Assembly (NCBI RefSeq): GCF_032854445.1 | Contig: NC_088306.1 | Location: forward strand, 30,911,764-30,975,763 | Origin: Liolophura sinensis | Taxonomy: Eukaryota; Mollusca; Polyplacophora; Chitonida; Chitonidae | Length of the DNA stretch: 64,000 nucleotides | Reading direction: 5' to 3' | Position numbers and translations under genes: made by a program | Notes under the pieces: model-generated | Told to the model about the DNA's origin: nothing | What the model saw: the letters and a program-made list of their open reading frames with translations, nothing else | The model's database searches: none | In this document: piece by piece, positions 19,475-31,667 of the stretch | How positions within the stretch are numbered: position 1 is the stretch's first letter | How the letters are laid out: every line of letters begins with the position of its first letter

Positions 19475-21900
19475 TCCGTTTTTAGAACGTGTAGCTTGGT
19501 GGAAATTCGATGAAGCACATTGGATCGCGTTATTAAAATTTACTGGGCTGGTATTACGAGCGGCCGATAGAACTATCCCTAAAACTTCGACAAATCCAAA
19601 AGTAAAGCTTGGTATGATAATGACTGTTGCAAAGCCATTTAGGACCGCAAAAAGGCCGAGCGAAATTTTAATATGTAAGGTCTGGAACATTGTTCACAAA
19701 CTTAAGGACAAAAACAATGAAGCATTTAAAGGATTGAGATAATATATTAGCTTCTCCAACCGATGTAGGTAATAAACTGGCTGAGACAATTTCCAAGAAA
19801 TCTTATCAGAATTATACTTCAGAATTCCAAAATATTAAAAACCAGAAGGAGAAAATAAAATTACCCCTTATCTTCTAAGAATTTAGAAGGTTATAATTTT
19901 AATATCGAGAAACTTGAAACTGCATTTAAAAAGGCCCATGATACTGCTTGTGGTACTGATAACGTGTATTATAAGTTTCTGAATCATTTTACCACCTGAG
20001 CCACTGGAGAATCTCTTGGACTTGCTTAATGATATTTGGACAACTGGTAATTTTCCATTGTTATGAAGGGAGGAGTTTATTATTCCGTTTCCCATACCGG
20101 GTAAGGATCATACTGATCCAAATAACTACCGTTCCATAGCTCTTACTTTGTGTCTGTAAGACTATGGCTCGGATGGTTAATGATAAACTTGTTTGGTTTC
20201 TTGAAACTAACGAGTTACTTTCTGATATTCAATGTGGTTTTCGACAAGGTAGATCTACTATGGATCACCTTGCTGGATTCGAATCCTTTATTTGCGATGG
20301 CTTCATCAATAACGAAAACGTGGTGTCCATATTTTTTTATCTTGAATAGGCGGACGACACCATATGGAAATACGGTATTTTAAAAAACCTGGCGGATATG
20401 GGATTTAAAAGTCCCTTACCTTTTTTGTATCTCAATTTTTATCTGATCGTGAGTTTAAAGTATGGGTTGGGTCCACTATTTAGGACTCTTATGAGCAGAA
20501 AATGGGTGTACACCAGGGCAGCATTTCAGCATAAAAATAAACACCCTAGCAAAAACACTAACATCTGGCACAGAGGGTTCTTTATAAGTGGATGATTTCC
20601 TTATATGCCACCGAGGTAAAAATATGAATAACACCGAACGTCAATTGCAACTTTGTCTCAATCTTGAGACAGGGCAACTGAAAACGGTTTTAAATTTTCA
20701 ACGTCTAAAACCGTCGGTATGCATTTTTGCAATAAACGGAAACTTCATCTTGGCCCTGAGCTTAATTTTTGTGGTGAACAGGTTAAAATTGTTAGAGAAA
20801 CAAAATTTTTAGGTATATTATTTAATACTATCTTTCATCCCTCATAAAAATGCTTAAAGCTAAATGTACAAAGGCTCTCGATATAATTAAGGTCGTGTCT
20901 AGCACCAGTTGGGGTGCTGACCGATCAGTTCTACTTAATTTATATCGTTCTCTGGTGAGGTCTAAATTGGACTATGAATCCATCATTTACGGTTCCCCTA
21001 GGAGGTCATATATTAAAATGTTGGATCCTGTTCATCACCAAGGTTCGAGGCTCAGCCTTGGTGCTTTTAGAACCTTACCAGTAGAGAGTATATACGTGGA
21101 GGCAAGTGAGCATTTATATAACCGACATATAAAACTGAGCCTTTAATATGCTACAAAGCTTAAAGCACATCCAACAAACCCTGAATACGACTGTGTTTTA
21201 ATCCATCATATGTAGATAAATTTAAATGTCCTAACAAAAACCCTCCGTTCGGTCTTCGTGTACGGGACCATATTGTGGAATCTTACATCAAGCTGGAGGA
21301 TATAGCTCCGGTGTCTTTTCCGGCGTCTCCTCCCTGGCTCTTTCCGCACCCTATACTAATATTTAATCTACGTAAATATAATAAATCAAGTACAAATCCT
21401 CTATAATTCAGCAAACTTTTCCTGAAATCAAGGCTGATTATATGGATTATAAATTTATATACACTGACAGGTCAAAAGATGGGGACAGGGTTGCGGCTGC
21501 CTCAGAGCAGCGGGTCACATCTCTTAAGCCTTCCCAGCATTGGGAGGGCTTAAGAGGTATTGGGCATTCTCATATAACACACAATTTTATCTTAGATGGG
21601 AGCAGTGCTCACGAGTGCGTTGGATATGTTGCTTAATATGGCATCAAACATATCCTCGTTGACAATGTAGACTTTGCCCATGTTCGGCAAAGATTCTACA
21701 CGGTCAAATCTATATATGATGTATTTGACATCACCGCTGGCGATGTTGTCATAAAATATTTTAAGGCCATTGGCCTATTACATAAAATATAAATTTTAAT
21801 TGTCATAAATATTTATAGATAAACATATAGATTTCAAGATATACTATTTTTAAAATATGCTGGTTTGGAGTTTTAACTTGTTATGTATGACTATTTAACG
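19475..21900 (+). mobile_element. LINE-4: 5'-truncated, internally deleted copy
   Basis: It begins in the endonuclease C-terminus (the LERVAWWKFDE-like run at about 19481). The ORF2 pieces are a deleted linker, RT (about 19890-21060, many frameshifts; WMITLF-type and NVVSIFF regions at 20150-20383, and the thumb AKCTKALDIIKVVSS at 20850-21146) and the RNase H start YTDRSK at about 21460. Nearly all of RNase H is removed at a palindrome (21521-21556), after which the C-terminal zinc region and 3' UTR follow to about 21900. The tail is missing. Confidence 0.78.
21521..21556. repeat. Near-perfect palindrome at a LINE deletion junction
   Basis: A 16-bp arm (21521-21536, CTCTTAAGCCTTCCCA) and its complement with one G-T mismatch (21541-21556) flank a 4-nt centre. 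It sits exactly where about 500 bp of RNase H sequence is missing from LINE-4. Confidence 0.85.
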
Positions 21901-21908
21901 TTTTCATG

Positions 21909-22887
21909 TACTGTTAGTCTGCGGACCTTTTGTGAAAGCATAACAGGCCCTGTTATATATGTACAGCGCGGACCTGGTGGAAAGCACCTTGTTCAATGCT
22001 TTGTTTATTTAACTGGCTGTTCATTGGCTGTTAATTCTGTGTTTAAAAATAGTTGAATCCACCTGGGACGTATATAAGCCGTGTTTTCTGTGCAGAGTGG
22101 AGGTTTTTTTTGCTGCATCCACTGGGAGCCAGGAGAGTGTGAGACGCTCTCGTATCGAGTCCATTATATTGATATGAGCTGGTGATGCCAGTTTCATTTG
22201 GGAGGACAGATTTTTATGCCGGCACCGTTTGTGTACCACAGTTGTACTGATGTCTGGTTTATGTGAATTTCTGCGGAAGTCACGTTTATTGGTGTTCGGA
22301 TCTTCATTATGATTATACAGTGTTGACTGTGTAGTTTGTTTAACACGCTGACCTCACCTGACCGACAAGGTCGTTACGGACTCTAAACTGAAGTTTTCAG
22401 TTTTGCAAAGGACGTTCGTTCTGCCACAAGGTGACATTACTCTACGTCTCTGAACGGCTCGTTTGTGAGTTTCTGCGGGAGCTGTGACTGTTCTAAAGTG
22501 GATTATACCTCCATGCCTGTATTTACCCTGTGTTGTGCTCTGCGGGTGTGACGTCATTCAAATGCTTGACTGTTCCAGTTCTAACCTGTGTACTGTGTTC
22601 GCGTTCGCTAACGTAGCGAAGTACCTGACTGGGACAATTTGTGACTTGTGTGAATTGTGTGTTTATCCCATGCTCTTTACGTTGGATTTCCTGGAATACG
22701 TTCCTTGGGATGCAAAGGTGAACTGGAAACTTTTAAAGACCGGTAATACTGATGTGTATGTTTTTTTATGTTGTTATTGTTGAACTGTCTGTAAAACTGT
22801 ACGTCTCATTTTATATATAAAGCATTGTTTACATTGTAATATTGAGTCACTGAGTCTGTTTTCTGTTGCTGTTTTCAATACCGTAAC
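21909..22887 (+). repeat. Possible solo or truncated LTR
   Basis: The stretch starts TGTTAGTC and ends CCGTAACA, so the ends form a TGTTA/TAACA inverted repeat as in LTRs. A TATATAAGC motif at about 22072 and an A/T-rich ATATATAAAGC at about 22810 could be promoter and poly(A) regions. It interrupts the LINE-4 3' UTR. No target duplication or clear primer-binding site is visible, and no internal domain is recognised. Another non-coding repeat is possible. Confidence 0.35.
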
Positions 22888-23184
22888 AACTTGGATTGAA
22901 AACAGAGTTAAACTCGGTGGTAACTCTCCCGGGTTTGAAAGAATATTGCATTGTATTAGTGTTATTGTATGCTAAATGTGATAGACAACACAGCGTTTTC
23001 AGTAGTTCTAATGACCTAAATTTCACTTTCAGTGAACATCCCTGATTCTGTTTAAGCCATTGAGCTACTGTTTCAGCATTCAGTATTCACATAAACAGAT
23101 ATAATAAAACCTCATTTAGGCATATTGACAAGAGGCTATTCACCGGTTTCATCTCACCACTTTCCCGTTATCGCATTGTCGTGG
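22888..23184. other. Unassigned sequence
   Basis: No frame or repeat is recognised. It would be internal sequence if the preceding LTR call is right. Confidence 0.4.
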
Positions 23185-23410
23185 CTGCTCTGGTTTTACT
23201 CCGTAGGCTGTATTTTAATTGTACCTCAACACACACGAGAGCACTGCTCCAGCGGAGAATAAAATAGTGTGTTGAACAGGAATGCCCAATGGCATACTTC
23301 GTTAAAGCTACTTGATCTCTACGATGCATAAGAATTAATAGTACATGACAGGGTGATCTACATGCAGTTTGCCATGCACATGTAGGTGCCATTCCAAGCG
23401 AAACGGAATA
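23185..23410 (-). mobile_element. Highly diverged LINE fragment, ORF2 C-terminus
   Basis: The minus strand encodes RRDQVALTKYAIGHS and FILRWSSALVCV, matching the RRDQVVLTRCRIGHS, FILDGSSAPECVG run of intact copies, with many substitutions. It is older than the other LINE pieces. Confidence 0.6.
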
Positions 23411-25356
23411 TTCCGAACCGTACATCTTAACTCACGAAGTTGAAACTGCCTCTACTCGGTGAGCGCGGAAGGCAGAGCACGGCGTCCCCGGGCGTGGTAT
23501 GGCAATTACGAGGTTCTGGGTGTCAATAGCTGCTTTCATGCACCAGACTACTCCGAAAACCTATAATCCAAATAGCCAGTTATTGTTGATTGATGTTCAT
23601 GAGCTGAATGTTAGAGTTTTCTGTATACTGGCCAGCTGTTGAAGATGGACTCAAGACGTCACCATTGAGAGTGCTGCTCTAGATCCTACCTACACCACAA
23701 GCAACTGCTGGAACATGAGAGGAATGTCCACAAGGCAAGATCCCTGCTCGCCAGCAGAGCCAGTCGAAGTGAGGACAAGACATCGAGGCCGTCGGGTTCC
23801 AGGGACCGATCACGCAGATGGTCGGATAAGAGACTAGGCAGTGCTGTAGTCCAAGTTGTGACTTGCTGTTACATCAGCTGGTAGCTGGAGCGAGCTCGTC
23901 ACTCGACAACCAGAAGCTACAACGGAGGACGTTGGTTATTCTACTCAAGATAATGCCAGCAATGACGTGAACGTAGTGATGAGTGTTTGGCCCAGACTCC
24001 CTACAACAACGCACAACCACCGGCAGAACCGGCAGACTTTTGTGGATGTCCCTATGGGTACCAGCCCTACAAGGGTGGTCCCACTTGAGTTAGTTCAAGT
24101 GCATCGCTTATATAAGGTCCTAGACGGGTGAAGTAACAGACGAGATCCGGGCGTAATCTTGGTGGACATCAAAGTCAGTGATTTGAAGGAAGTGAGACTT
24201 CGCCAAGGCACCAAATGTGCACAATCACATACAGATACGTCAGTCCGGCGTAAGCAATATACCTGGACTTTGTTGAATTTATAGGCCGGTAGGCAAATCG
24301 TCAAAAGAAACGTCGTTTGTCTTTTTTGTTGGAGACCTCCCAAGAGCTGGGAAGATTCTCCGCATTGTTTATTAACCTACGACGAGGACGCTGTGACCTA
24401 GAAGAAAGGCGGTGGTTTAACGGTTATAGGTTAATAGACCAAGCTAAGCCTATAGTGGAAGCCACGATATGTACAGAACAGAGGCTTAAAAGATGTCTAG
24501 CAGGGTTGATTGGCTGAAATACGACGGCGCCAAAGCTGCAAAAATTGCAACTGGCCAGTTGTTTTCAGCGGGCGCTATATACGCCGGTCAGAAAACGTGC
24601 GCAGCGAGCGGAATACGTGCAGCACCATTGAACCGGACTGGACCAGAGATAGAGAGGAAGGTACGGTTGCTTTGGCCGTGAGGCTGTCTAATGAACCGGT
24701 AGGAAACTTGCCTTAGCCGCGGTGATTCGGAAAGCGGTGTCGCTCCGGTGTTTTTAGTAGATCGAGGTCCAGTGTCTTTACCACCGCTACTCCACTCGGT
24801 TGTGCACAAATACCGCTCAGCGCAAGTAATCAACTTGACGTTTTCCAGTCCATATTGGGTGAAAACTGCCGCAGAAATTTATTTCTTCACTGGATATGAA
24901 GGTGATAAAGAGCCACATTATGACAGTTATACAGGTCTGGTAATGCAAGTTCAAACACCATGTATATAATGTATTTTCAGTGTCCATTTCTGTACGCCCT
25001 TCCACCGGTCACCAGATCTCCCAAAGCCCCATGGGGTTTAGTTGAAAAAAATGTGTATACATTCTGTTTATTATTTAATACAAAACGTATCATCAATACC
25101 CATAAAGTATTTTCTCTCAGTTTATGCTGGTCACAATGCTAAAGATACTGTAAAGTATTTATTATTCGCTGGATTTTCTTCAAAAATATGTTCGTGGAAA
25201 TTAATTTTAGCGTATTTAAGAGCATACTGAAAAACAAATCTTAAAATGATAAAAGTTTCCAAGGTATAATATGGCCAAAATTATTCAAGCACGCCAAACA
25301 GGTGTCATCATGGGTGGCTTTAAACCCTCTTTGTCTTCTTGTCACTTCTTTTCGAA
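23411..25356. other. Unassigned region, GC-richer in its middle
   Basis: No exon or repeat is firmly recognised. Between about 23450 and 24850 the sequence is GC-richer than its flanks and holds short overlapping frames on both strands (for example 24317-24517 and 24493-24716, plus; 24095-24343, minus). It could be decayed coding sequence of the kind seen at 9-12.6 kb, but I recognise no shared motif. Confidence 0.4.
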
Positions 25357-25958
25357 ACCCCCGTGGGGTTTCCGGGGTGATAAGAATAGGACCTCAGCCC
25401 TCTAGGCAAGCTTGTCGTAAAAGACGAGTAACCTAGAGCTCTCCTGTGTGAGCCCGGTGAATATAATAGGCTCACATCTTTCCGATTGTGTGAGAGACAA
25501 ATGGGGAGCGACCTGATTGCCGTGGGTTGCGACCCGTAATCTACGACGACGGGATCCTGGTTGCTGAGGGTGGGTTGGTCTGCGAGATCCTCACGCCCAA
25601 CATGTCACTTTGGCCCTTACTTGGGAAGAGACGGGAGGTCGGATGGGCCCGGTCCGATCAATTGGCTTGGTCATGTCTTGCCTCTGCGCGGTCCAAATTG
25701 CTTCATTAACAGCACATCATTTAGCGAACAAATGTTATTTCTGAAATATCGTTTACGGGTCTACGCTTTGAGCCGGTGGCTCATGAGTCAATCGAGTAGA
25801 TTGAATTTAACCTTTGGTATAAATCAATCTGTTCGAGTATGCCTCATATGGGATCCTTGGTGTCTTTCCTGCTGGGTATTCCCAGGTTCAGGCATCGCCC
25901 TTGTTGGCAGTCCGTGGTGGGTGGGGAACATATGGGGTTAAATTTATATCTATATGTC

Positions 25959-27321
25959 ATGTCTACCTTAAAACTTACTTCAAATATTCCGAATATATCT
26001 AGTACATCTTCCTCTCAGCCGACTTTGTCTTCAAGTGCTGATAAAAAGAGGAAGTTGTCTGACTCACTGGATAATGAACAGAGCAGTTGGCCGGCTTTCA
26101 TTGTTCTCTGAACTAAGAGTAAACAAAAGCCGGCTTCAAAAATTCATCCGTTTCTTTTGCATAGGGCCCTCCTGGCCGCAGCTGGAACTCTTAAAAACGT
26201 TAAAAAACTTAGATACGGAGACATTCTCATTGAATGTTTCTGGCAACAACAGTCAAAAAATTTACTTAAATTAAATAAAATATCTAACATATCTATTTTC
26301 ACGTCCCCTCACCATTGCCTGAACAGCTGTCAGGGAATCATTCGTGACAGGGATGGTGATATAACTGACCTGACTGAGGAAGAAATTCGCCAAGAACTAA
26401 ATTCACAGGGTGTTACTAGAGTGAAACGCTTCGTTACAAAGAAATCTGGTAACTTTAAACTTAATACATGCCTGCTTACCTTTAACACTACCTCCCTTCC
26501 GTCTCATATCCACGTTGGCCCGCATAGGGTTAATGTGGATTTATATATCTCCAATCCTACACGTTGTTTTAATTGCCACAGATTTTGGTCATGGCAAGGG
26601 ACAACGTAAAAACAAACTCATTTGCTTCAGATGCGGCAGTGAAGAGCATGGTGGCTTCGACTGCAGCAACACAGTTAAGTGTTACAACTGCAGTGGAGAT
26701 CACATGGCCTCCTCAAGGCACTGTCTGCTTTTCGTTAAGGAAAAGCAAATTATGAACTTGAAAATTAAAAACAATATCTCCTATCAGGACGGCCGGAAAT
26801 TAGCCTCACTTTCTAGTACTTCTCTACCGACTTCGTTTGCCAATGTGGTGAAGCGAGTAGCAACTGTTGCTACTCGAACCTCTTGGACTTGGCCCATTGG
26901 AAACGACAAACCGAGTTACGTTTCTGTGCAACTTCCATTTCAACCTTCATTTAGTTCTTCCTCAACTTAAACTCCTTCAAAAGAACAAATAAAAACAGTA
27001 AATAGTATAGAACACCCTGGTAAACCAGCTGAGCCCAATTGCCCTAAAAATGACAAAAATAAGTCCAAAAGTCAATCTCAAAATAATAATAAAATAACTA
27101 ATAAACCTGGTGGCCCCACAGAGCATCCCTCTAAGGCCACTAGGGATCCTATCCAAACTTTCAATAAGTTTGGATCGTTGGAGGGCGTTGGTCCTTCAAC
27201 ATCAGATGCGGAAGTGATGGATATATCACCCGCATCAGGGAGATCTTCCAGCCGATCTCCATGAAAGGGTCGTTCTCGGTCCAAACATAAAGCGAAATCT
27301 CCTATACGTCTCCCTCCATAA
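25959..27321 (+). pseudogene. LINE-5 ORF1: gag-like zinc-knuckle protein, broken
   Basis: It starts MSTLKLTSNIPN at ATG 25959-25961, in good agreement with the family. A TGA at 26109-26111 follows the basic run DKKRKL. Further pieces are at 26157-26609 (GNI-type core, CQGIIRDRDGDI) and 26515-26970. The first knuckle is damaged at CFNCHRF. The second, CFRCGSEEHGGFDC, and third, CYNCSGDHMASSRHC, are intact. The C-terminus is Ser/Arg-rich. The stop TAA is at 27319-27321 and overlaps the ORF2 start. This is the second ORF1 subfamily, distinct from LINE-1 and LINE-3. Confidence 0.82.
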
Positions 27322-30300
27322 TGGCAATATATGACAAAATTGTACAGTGGAATTGTCGAGGCCTGAAATTTTATTGAAATAACACAGCTTGCCCAATCAT
27401 TAAATTTTATTGCCCTGTGTCTTCAGGAAACTCACCTGAAGACATCTGACAAAGACAAAATAACTTAAAAATTACTCATTATACAGTACGTACTCAAATG
27501 AAGAAGAGAGAGCTGAAGGCGGCTATTCTATCTTCGTCAATAACAATATTATTCACAGCCCTGTTGCTCTGGATACAGAGCTTCAGGCTGTGGCTGTTCG
27601 TGTTTCATTATGTGAAACAATCACATTATGTTCAGTGTATATTCCCCCGAACATTTCTTTGTCAGCTTTGCAGTTATATAATTTAAAAAAAAAACAGTTG
27701 CCAAAACCTTTTATACTTATGGGAGATTTTAATTCCCATAACCCCCTATCTGGCAGTAACGATATAAATGATAAAGGCAAGATCGTAGAAAACTTCTTAT
27801 TTAACAAAGAATTGTGTTATTTCAATGATGGTTCTAATACCTATTTACATCCAGGTAATGGCGCTTATTCTGCTAACGATCTCTCTATCACAGATCTATC
27901 ACTTCTCCCGGATTTTTCTTGGAAGGTGCATGACGATCTTTGTGGTAGTGACCATTGTCCTATAATCCGAGAATCACTTCTAATTCTTTAGAACGTGTAG
28001 CTAGATGGAAATTCCATAAAGCAGGTTGGATCGCATTTGAGATGTTTTGTGAGGCTGATATCACCTTAGAGACTCTCAATGCAGCAGATAATCCTATGTT
28101 AAAATGTAATCAGCCTGTTTTAGAAGCCGCTGACAGAACTATCCCTAAGACCTCGACAAATCCCAAATCCAAAAGTAAACCCTGGTACGACAATGACTGT
28201 TGTAAAGCCATAACGCACCGTTAAAAGACTCAACGCAGATTTAATCATTGCCCTACTGATAATAATTTAAACCAGGTTTGTAATTTTAGAGCTAAGGCTC
28301 GTCGATTACTCAAGTCCAAGAGACGATCTTGTTGGTGGAACTTTGTTTCAGGCATTACGTCAAAAACACCCATGCGTAAGGTTTGGAACATGGTTCAGAA
28401 ACTTAAGGGCAAAAATAATAAAGCCAAAGTCCAGCATTTTAAAGATGGAGATAATATGTTAACCTCTCCATCCGATATAGCCAATAAATTAGCTGAGACA
28501 ATTTCCAAGAAATCTTCTTCTGAGAACTATACTAAACAATTCCAACATATTAAAAACTAGAAGGAGAAAACTAAATTGCCTTTTTCTTCCAAAAATTTAG
28601 AAGATTATAATTGTCCTTTTAATATCAAGGAACTTAAAACTGCATAAAAAGGCCCACGATACTGCTTGTGGTCCCGATAACGTATATTAGAAGTTTCTGA
28701 ACCATTTACCACCTGAGCCACTGGAGACTCTCTTGGACTTGCTTAGTAATAATTGGATAACTGGTAATTTTTCCACCGTCATGGAGGGAGGCGTGTATTA
28801 ACCCGGTCCCTAAACCGGCTAGGGATCATACTGATCCAAATAATTACCGTCCCATAGCTCTTACCAGCTGTGTTTGTAAGACTATGGAACGGATGATTAA
28901 TGATAGACTTGTTTGGTTTCTTGAAACCAACAAGTTACTTTCTAATATTCATGGCTTTTTTCGTCAAGGTAGATCCACTATGGATCACCTTGTTCGAATC
29001 GAAACCTTTATTCGCAATCGATTCATCAGTAACGAACATGTGGTGCCCATATTTTAATATAATATTTGATAGTAAGCTATCTTTTAAACCTCATATCAAA
29101 ATGCTTAAAGCTAAATGTACAAAGGCTCTCGATATAATTAGGGTCGTGTTTAGCACCGATTGGGGTGCTGACCGATCAGTTTTACTTAACTTATATCGTT
29201 CTCTGGTGAGGTCTAAATTGAACTATGGATCCATCATTTACGGTTCCGCTAGGAAGTCGCATTTTAAAATGTTGGACCCAGTTCATCACCTAGATTTGAG
29301 GCTCAGCCTTGGTGCTTTTAGAACCTCCCCAGTAGAAAGTTTATACGTGGAGGCTAATGAGCATTCATTATATAATCGACGAATAAAACGTAGCCTTCAA
29401 TACGCTAGTAAGCTTAAAGTACATCCAACAAACCCTGCCTACGACCGTGTTGTCAATCTATTTTATGTAGACAAATATATTAAATGTCCTAACAAGATTC
29501 CTTCGTTAGGTCTTCGCATACGGGACCATATTGTGGGAGCTAACACCAAGCTGGAGGATATAGCTCCAGTGTCTTTTCCGGAGTCTCCTCCATGGCTTCT
29601 TCCACAAACTAAATTAATATTTGATCTTCGTAAATATAATAAATTAAATACAACTGCACTTATAATTCAGCAAAGTTTTGCTCAAATCAAGGCTGATTAT
29701 ATGGATTATAAATTTATATATACTGACGGGTCAAAGGATGGGGACAGAGTTACGTCTGCGGCTGTCTTAGAGCAGCGGGTCACTTCTCTTCGCTTGCCAC
29801 CTTCATCTTCTATCTTTTCTGCAGAGGCCAGAGCTATACGCCTGGCCTTATCATATGTTTCCTCTGCGCATGCCCAGAGGGCAGTGATATGCAGCGACTG
29901 GCTGTCTTGCCTTTTCGCGATTCAGAATAATAAATTAAAAAATCTACTGATACTTGAGATAATAGCCAAACACCGAAAACTAATTAAAAGAGGTAAAGAT
30001 ATTATATTCTGTTGGATACCAAGTCACACTGGTATCCATGGAAACACAGGCGTGGACAGGGAAGCGAAAGCTGCCCTATATAAACCTGTATCTCGGGTCA
30101 AAGTTCCTTTTATACTGACACGAAATCTAATATTCTTAAATATATTTGTCGCGTTTAGCAGGGTGAATGGGACTTGCAGATCCATAATAAACTGCATGCC
30201 ATTTATCTTGTCATTGGCTACAATGCCTATACTTGTCAAATATCTCGTATAGACCAAGTCGTTTTAACGAGGTGTCGTGTTCGGCATTCTCATCTGGCAC

Positions 30301-30458
30301 ACAATTTTATCCTAGATGGGAGCAGTGCTCCCGAGTGTGTTGGATGTGACGCTGAATATGGCATCAAACATATCTTGATTGACTGTGCAGCTTTTGCTTA
30401 TGTTTGGCAAAGGTTCTACACGCTGGCATCGCTGGCGATGTTGTCAGAAATTATTTGA
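27321..30458 (+). pseudogene. LINE-5 ORF2: endonuclease, deleted RT, RNase H
   Basis: The ATG at 27321-27323 overlaps the ORF1 stop. The endonuclease lies at about 27340-27990 (GDFNSHNPL, GSDHCPII). The linker and RT start run to about 29055. There the VVPIF run joins IIFDSKLSF, so the catalytic blocks FDLEKAYD and YVDD are absent. From about 29065 a continuous frame covers the RT thumb and RNase H with all expected residues: YTDGSKDG, SAEARA, CSDWLSC and WIPSHTGIHGN, where Asp, Glu, Asp and His are catalytic. The C-terminal ECVGCDAEYGIKHILIDC lies at about 30331-30384 in another frame. Confidence 0.85.
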
Positions 30459-30684
30459 AGGCCATTGGACTATATCATAAAATATAAATTTTAATTGTCA
30501 TAAATATCTCTAGATAAACAGTTATATACATATAGATTTATACATGTACTATAACCCTGGTTTACGAGTTTTAACTCTTTTTTTTTATACGATTTTAAAC
30601 ATGTCTGTACTTTTTGTTTTACTTTTTTGATGTTCATATTATCATATCGAAAACCTTAACGGTCTCGCGTTTTCACCTTGTTCT

Positions 30685-30755
30685 CGCCACGATATGGCTG
30701 AAATATTGCCGATGTGGCGTTAAGCCATAATCATTCATTTATTCATTCATTCTTT
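30685..30755 (+). promoter_or_regulatory. LINE 3'-terminal hairpin and (ATTC)n tail
   Basis: CGCCAC (30685-30690) pairs perfectly with GTGGCG (30714-30719) around a 23-nt loop containing TGAAATATTG. TTAAGCCATAATC and (ATTC)n follow. This is the likely recognition signal for reverse transcription. The same structure occurs perfectly at 34153-34187 (inverted). Confidence 0.7.
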
Positions 30756-31667
30756 TCAAATCATTGATGTGTACTTTTAAATACTTTGCAAGGTCACCAG
30801 GTTGAGCAGCTGAACGCAAAACATATGAATTCACCACTAACTAAATCAACACGATAATTTTTGCATTGTTTTCAGTTTTAATCGTCCTCTGTAGCAGGTC
30901 AGAAACCGCAAACACTGCCGTAGCTGTCAAACAGCCATTGTGGTGTTAGGCACATTTCACAGTTTGTTAGAAGCTCACTCACGGGACCACAGGATAGACA
31001 CAGCTAACAGGATTGCGTTTATCAGAGCGACATTAACTAGAAGCTAGCACGTATCTACTCTTGGTATCCACTTTTCTTTCACTTTATGGGCATAACCATG
31101 ATTGATCAAACTAAGGACAAATAAATTCCCACTTTGTTTTATACTCATCAAGCCTTAGCACCAGAGTTTGTATATATTTCAATCATAACTTGTCTTCCCT
31201 TCCTTGCTCTTAAAAATTTAGCTGGTCCGTCGGGCTTTCTTAGCGCAACTCCCATCACCCTGGCAAAGAATTGACTTTATTATTATTAGAGTGTATGATT
31301 CAATATTGGATTTTTTTTTCGCTGGAATTATTTTGACGGTAAATTATTGTCTGCGAAATCCGCGAAAATTAGTTCAAACCGAAAATTAAGTAGTTCACAG
31401 TATTCCCTTATATATTTCCTGAAGATGTGTTTATTCTGATATATATTGTGTTCACCTGAACTGCTGTTTGTTATCAGAATCTACAAGTCGAAACACATTC
31501 GTATATCAGAGGTCAAGGAACACGAACGGTCAAGATCAAACTAACGTAGTAGACAGTAACAGTGTGATTTTTTAAAAAACGGGAAGAACTGATCAGTCCG
31601 TTCTGTTAGGTCAGAAACGACAATAAGCTACGGAATATGTTAATCGCAAATGTAAAAGAATACGTAC
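30756..31667. other. Host intronic or intergenic DNA
   Basis: There is no known repeat and no convincing exon. It lies downstream of the GPCR exon on the minus strand, so part of it should be intron of that gene. Confidence 0.5.

Larger units (their letters stand above)
25357..30755 (+). mobile_element. LINE-5: full-length-ended copy with RT deletion
   Basis: The 5' end (CCCCCGTGGGG at about 25364) and the 3' hairpin with (ATTC)n tail (30685-30755) are both present. The parts are 5' UTR 25357-25958, ORF1 25959-27321, ORF2 27321 to about 30450, and a 3' UTR. A deletion at about 29056 removes the RT core. This is the best copy for the RNase H domain and the 3' end. Confidence 0.88.

Noticed and set aside
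22484-22783. 99-residue Cys-rich plus-strand frame
   Set aside because: It lies within the putative LTR, with no family match and low-complexity hydrophobic content.
28900-30252. 450-residue frame as one protein
   Set aside because: The first 50 residues are RT sequence in the wrong frame, joined by an internal deletion at about 29056 to in-frame thumb and RNase H sequence. It is not a natural protein.
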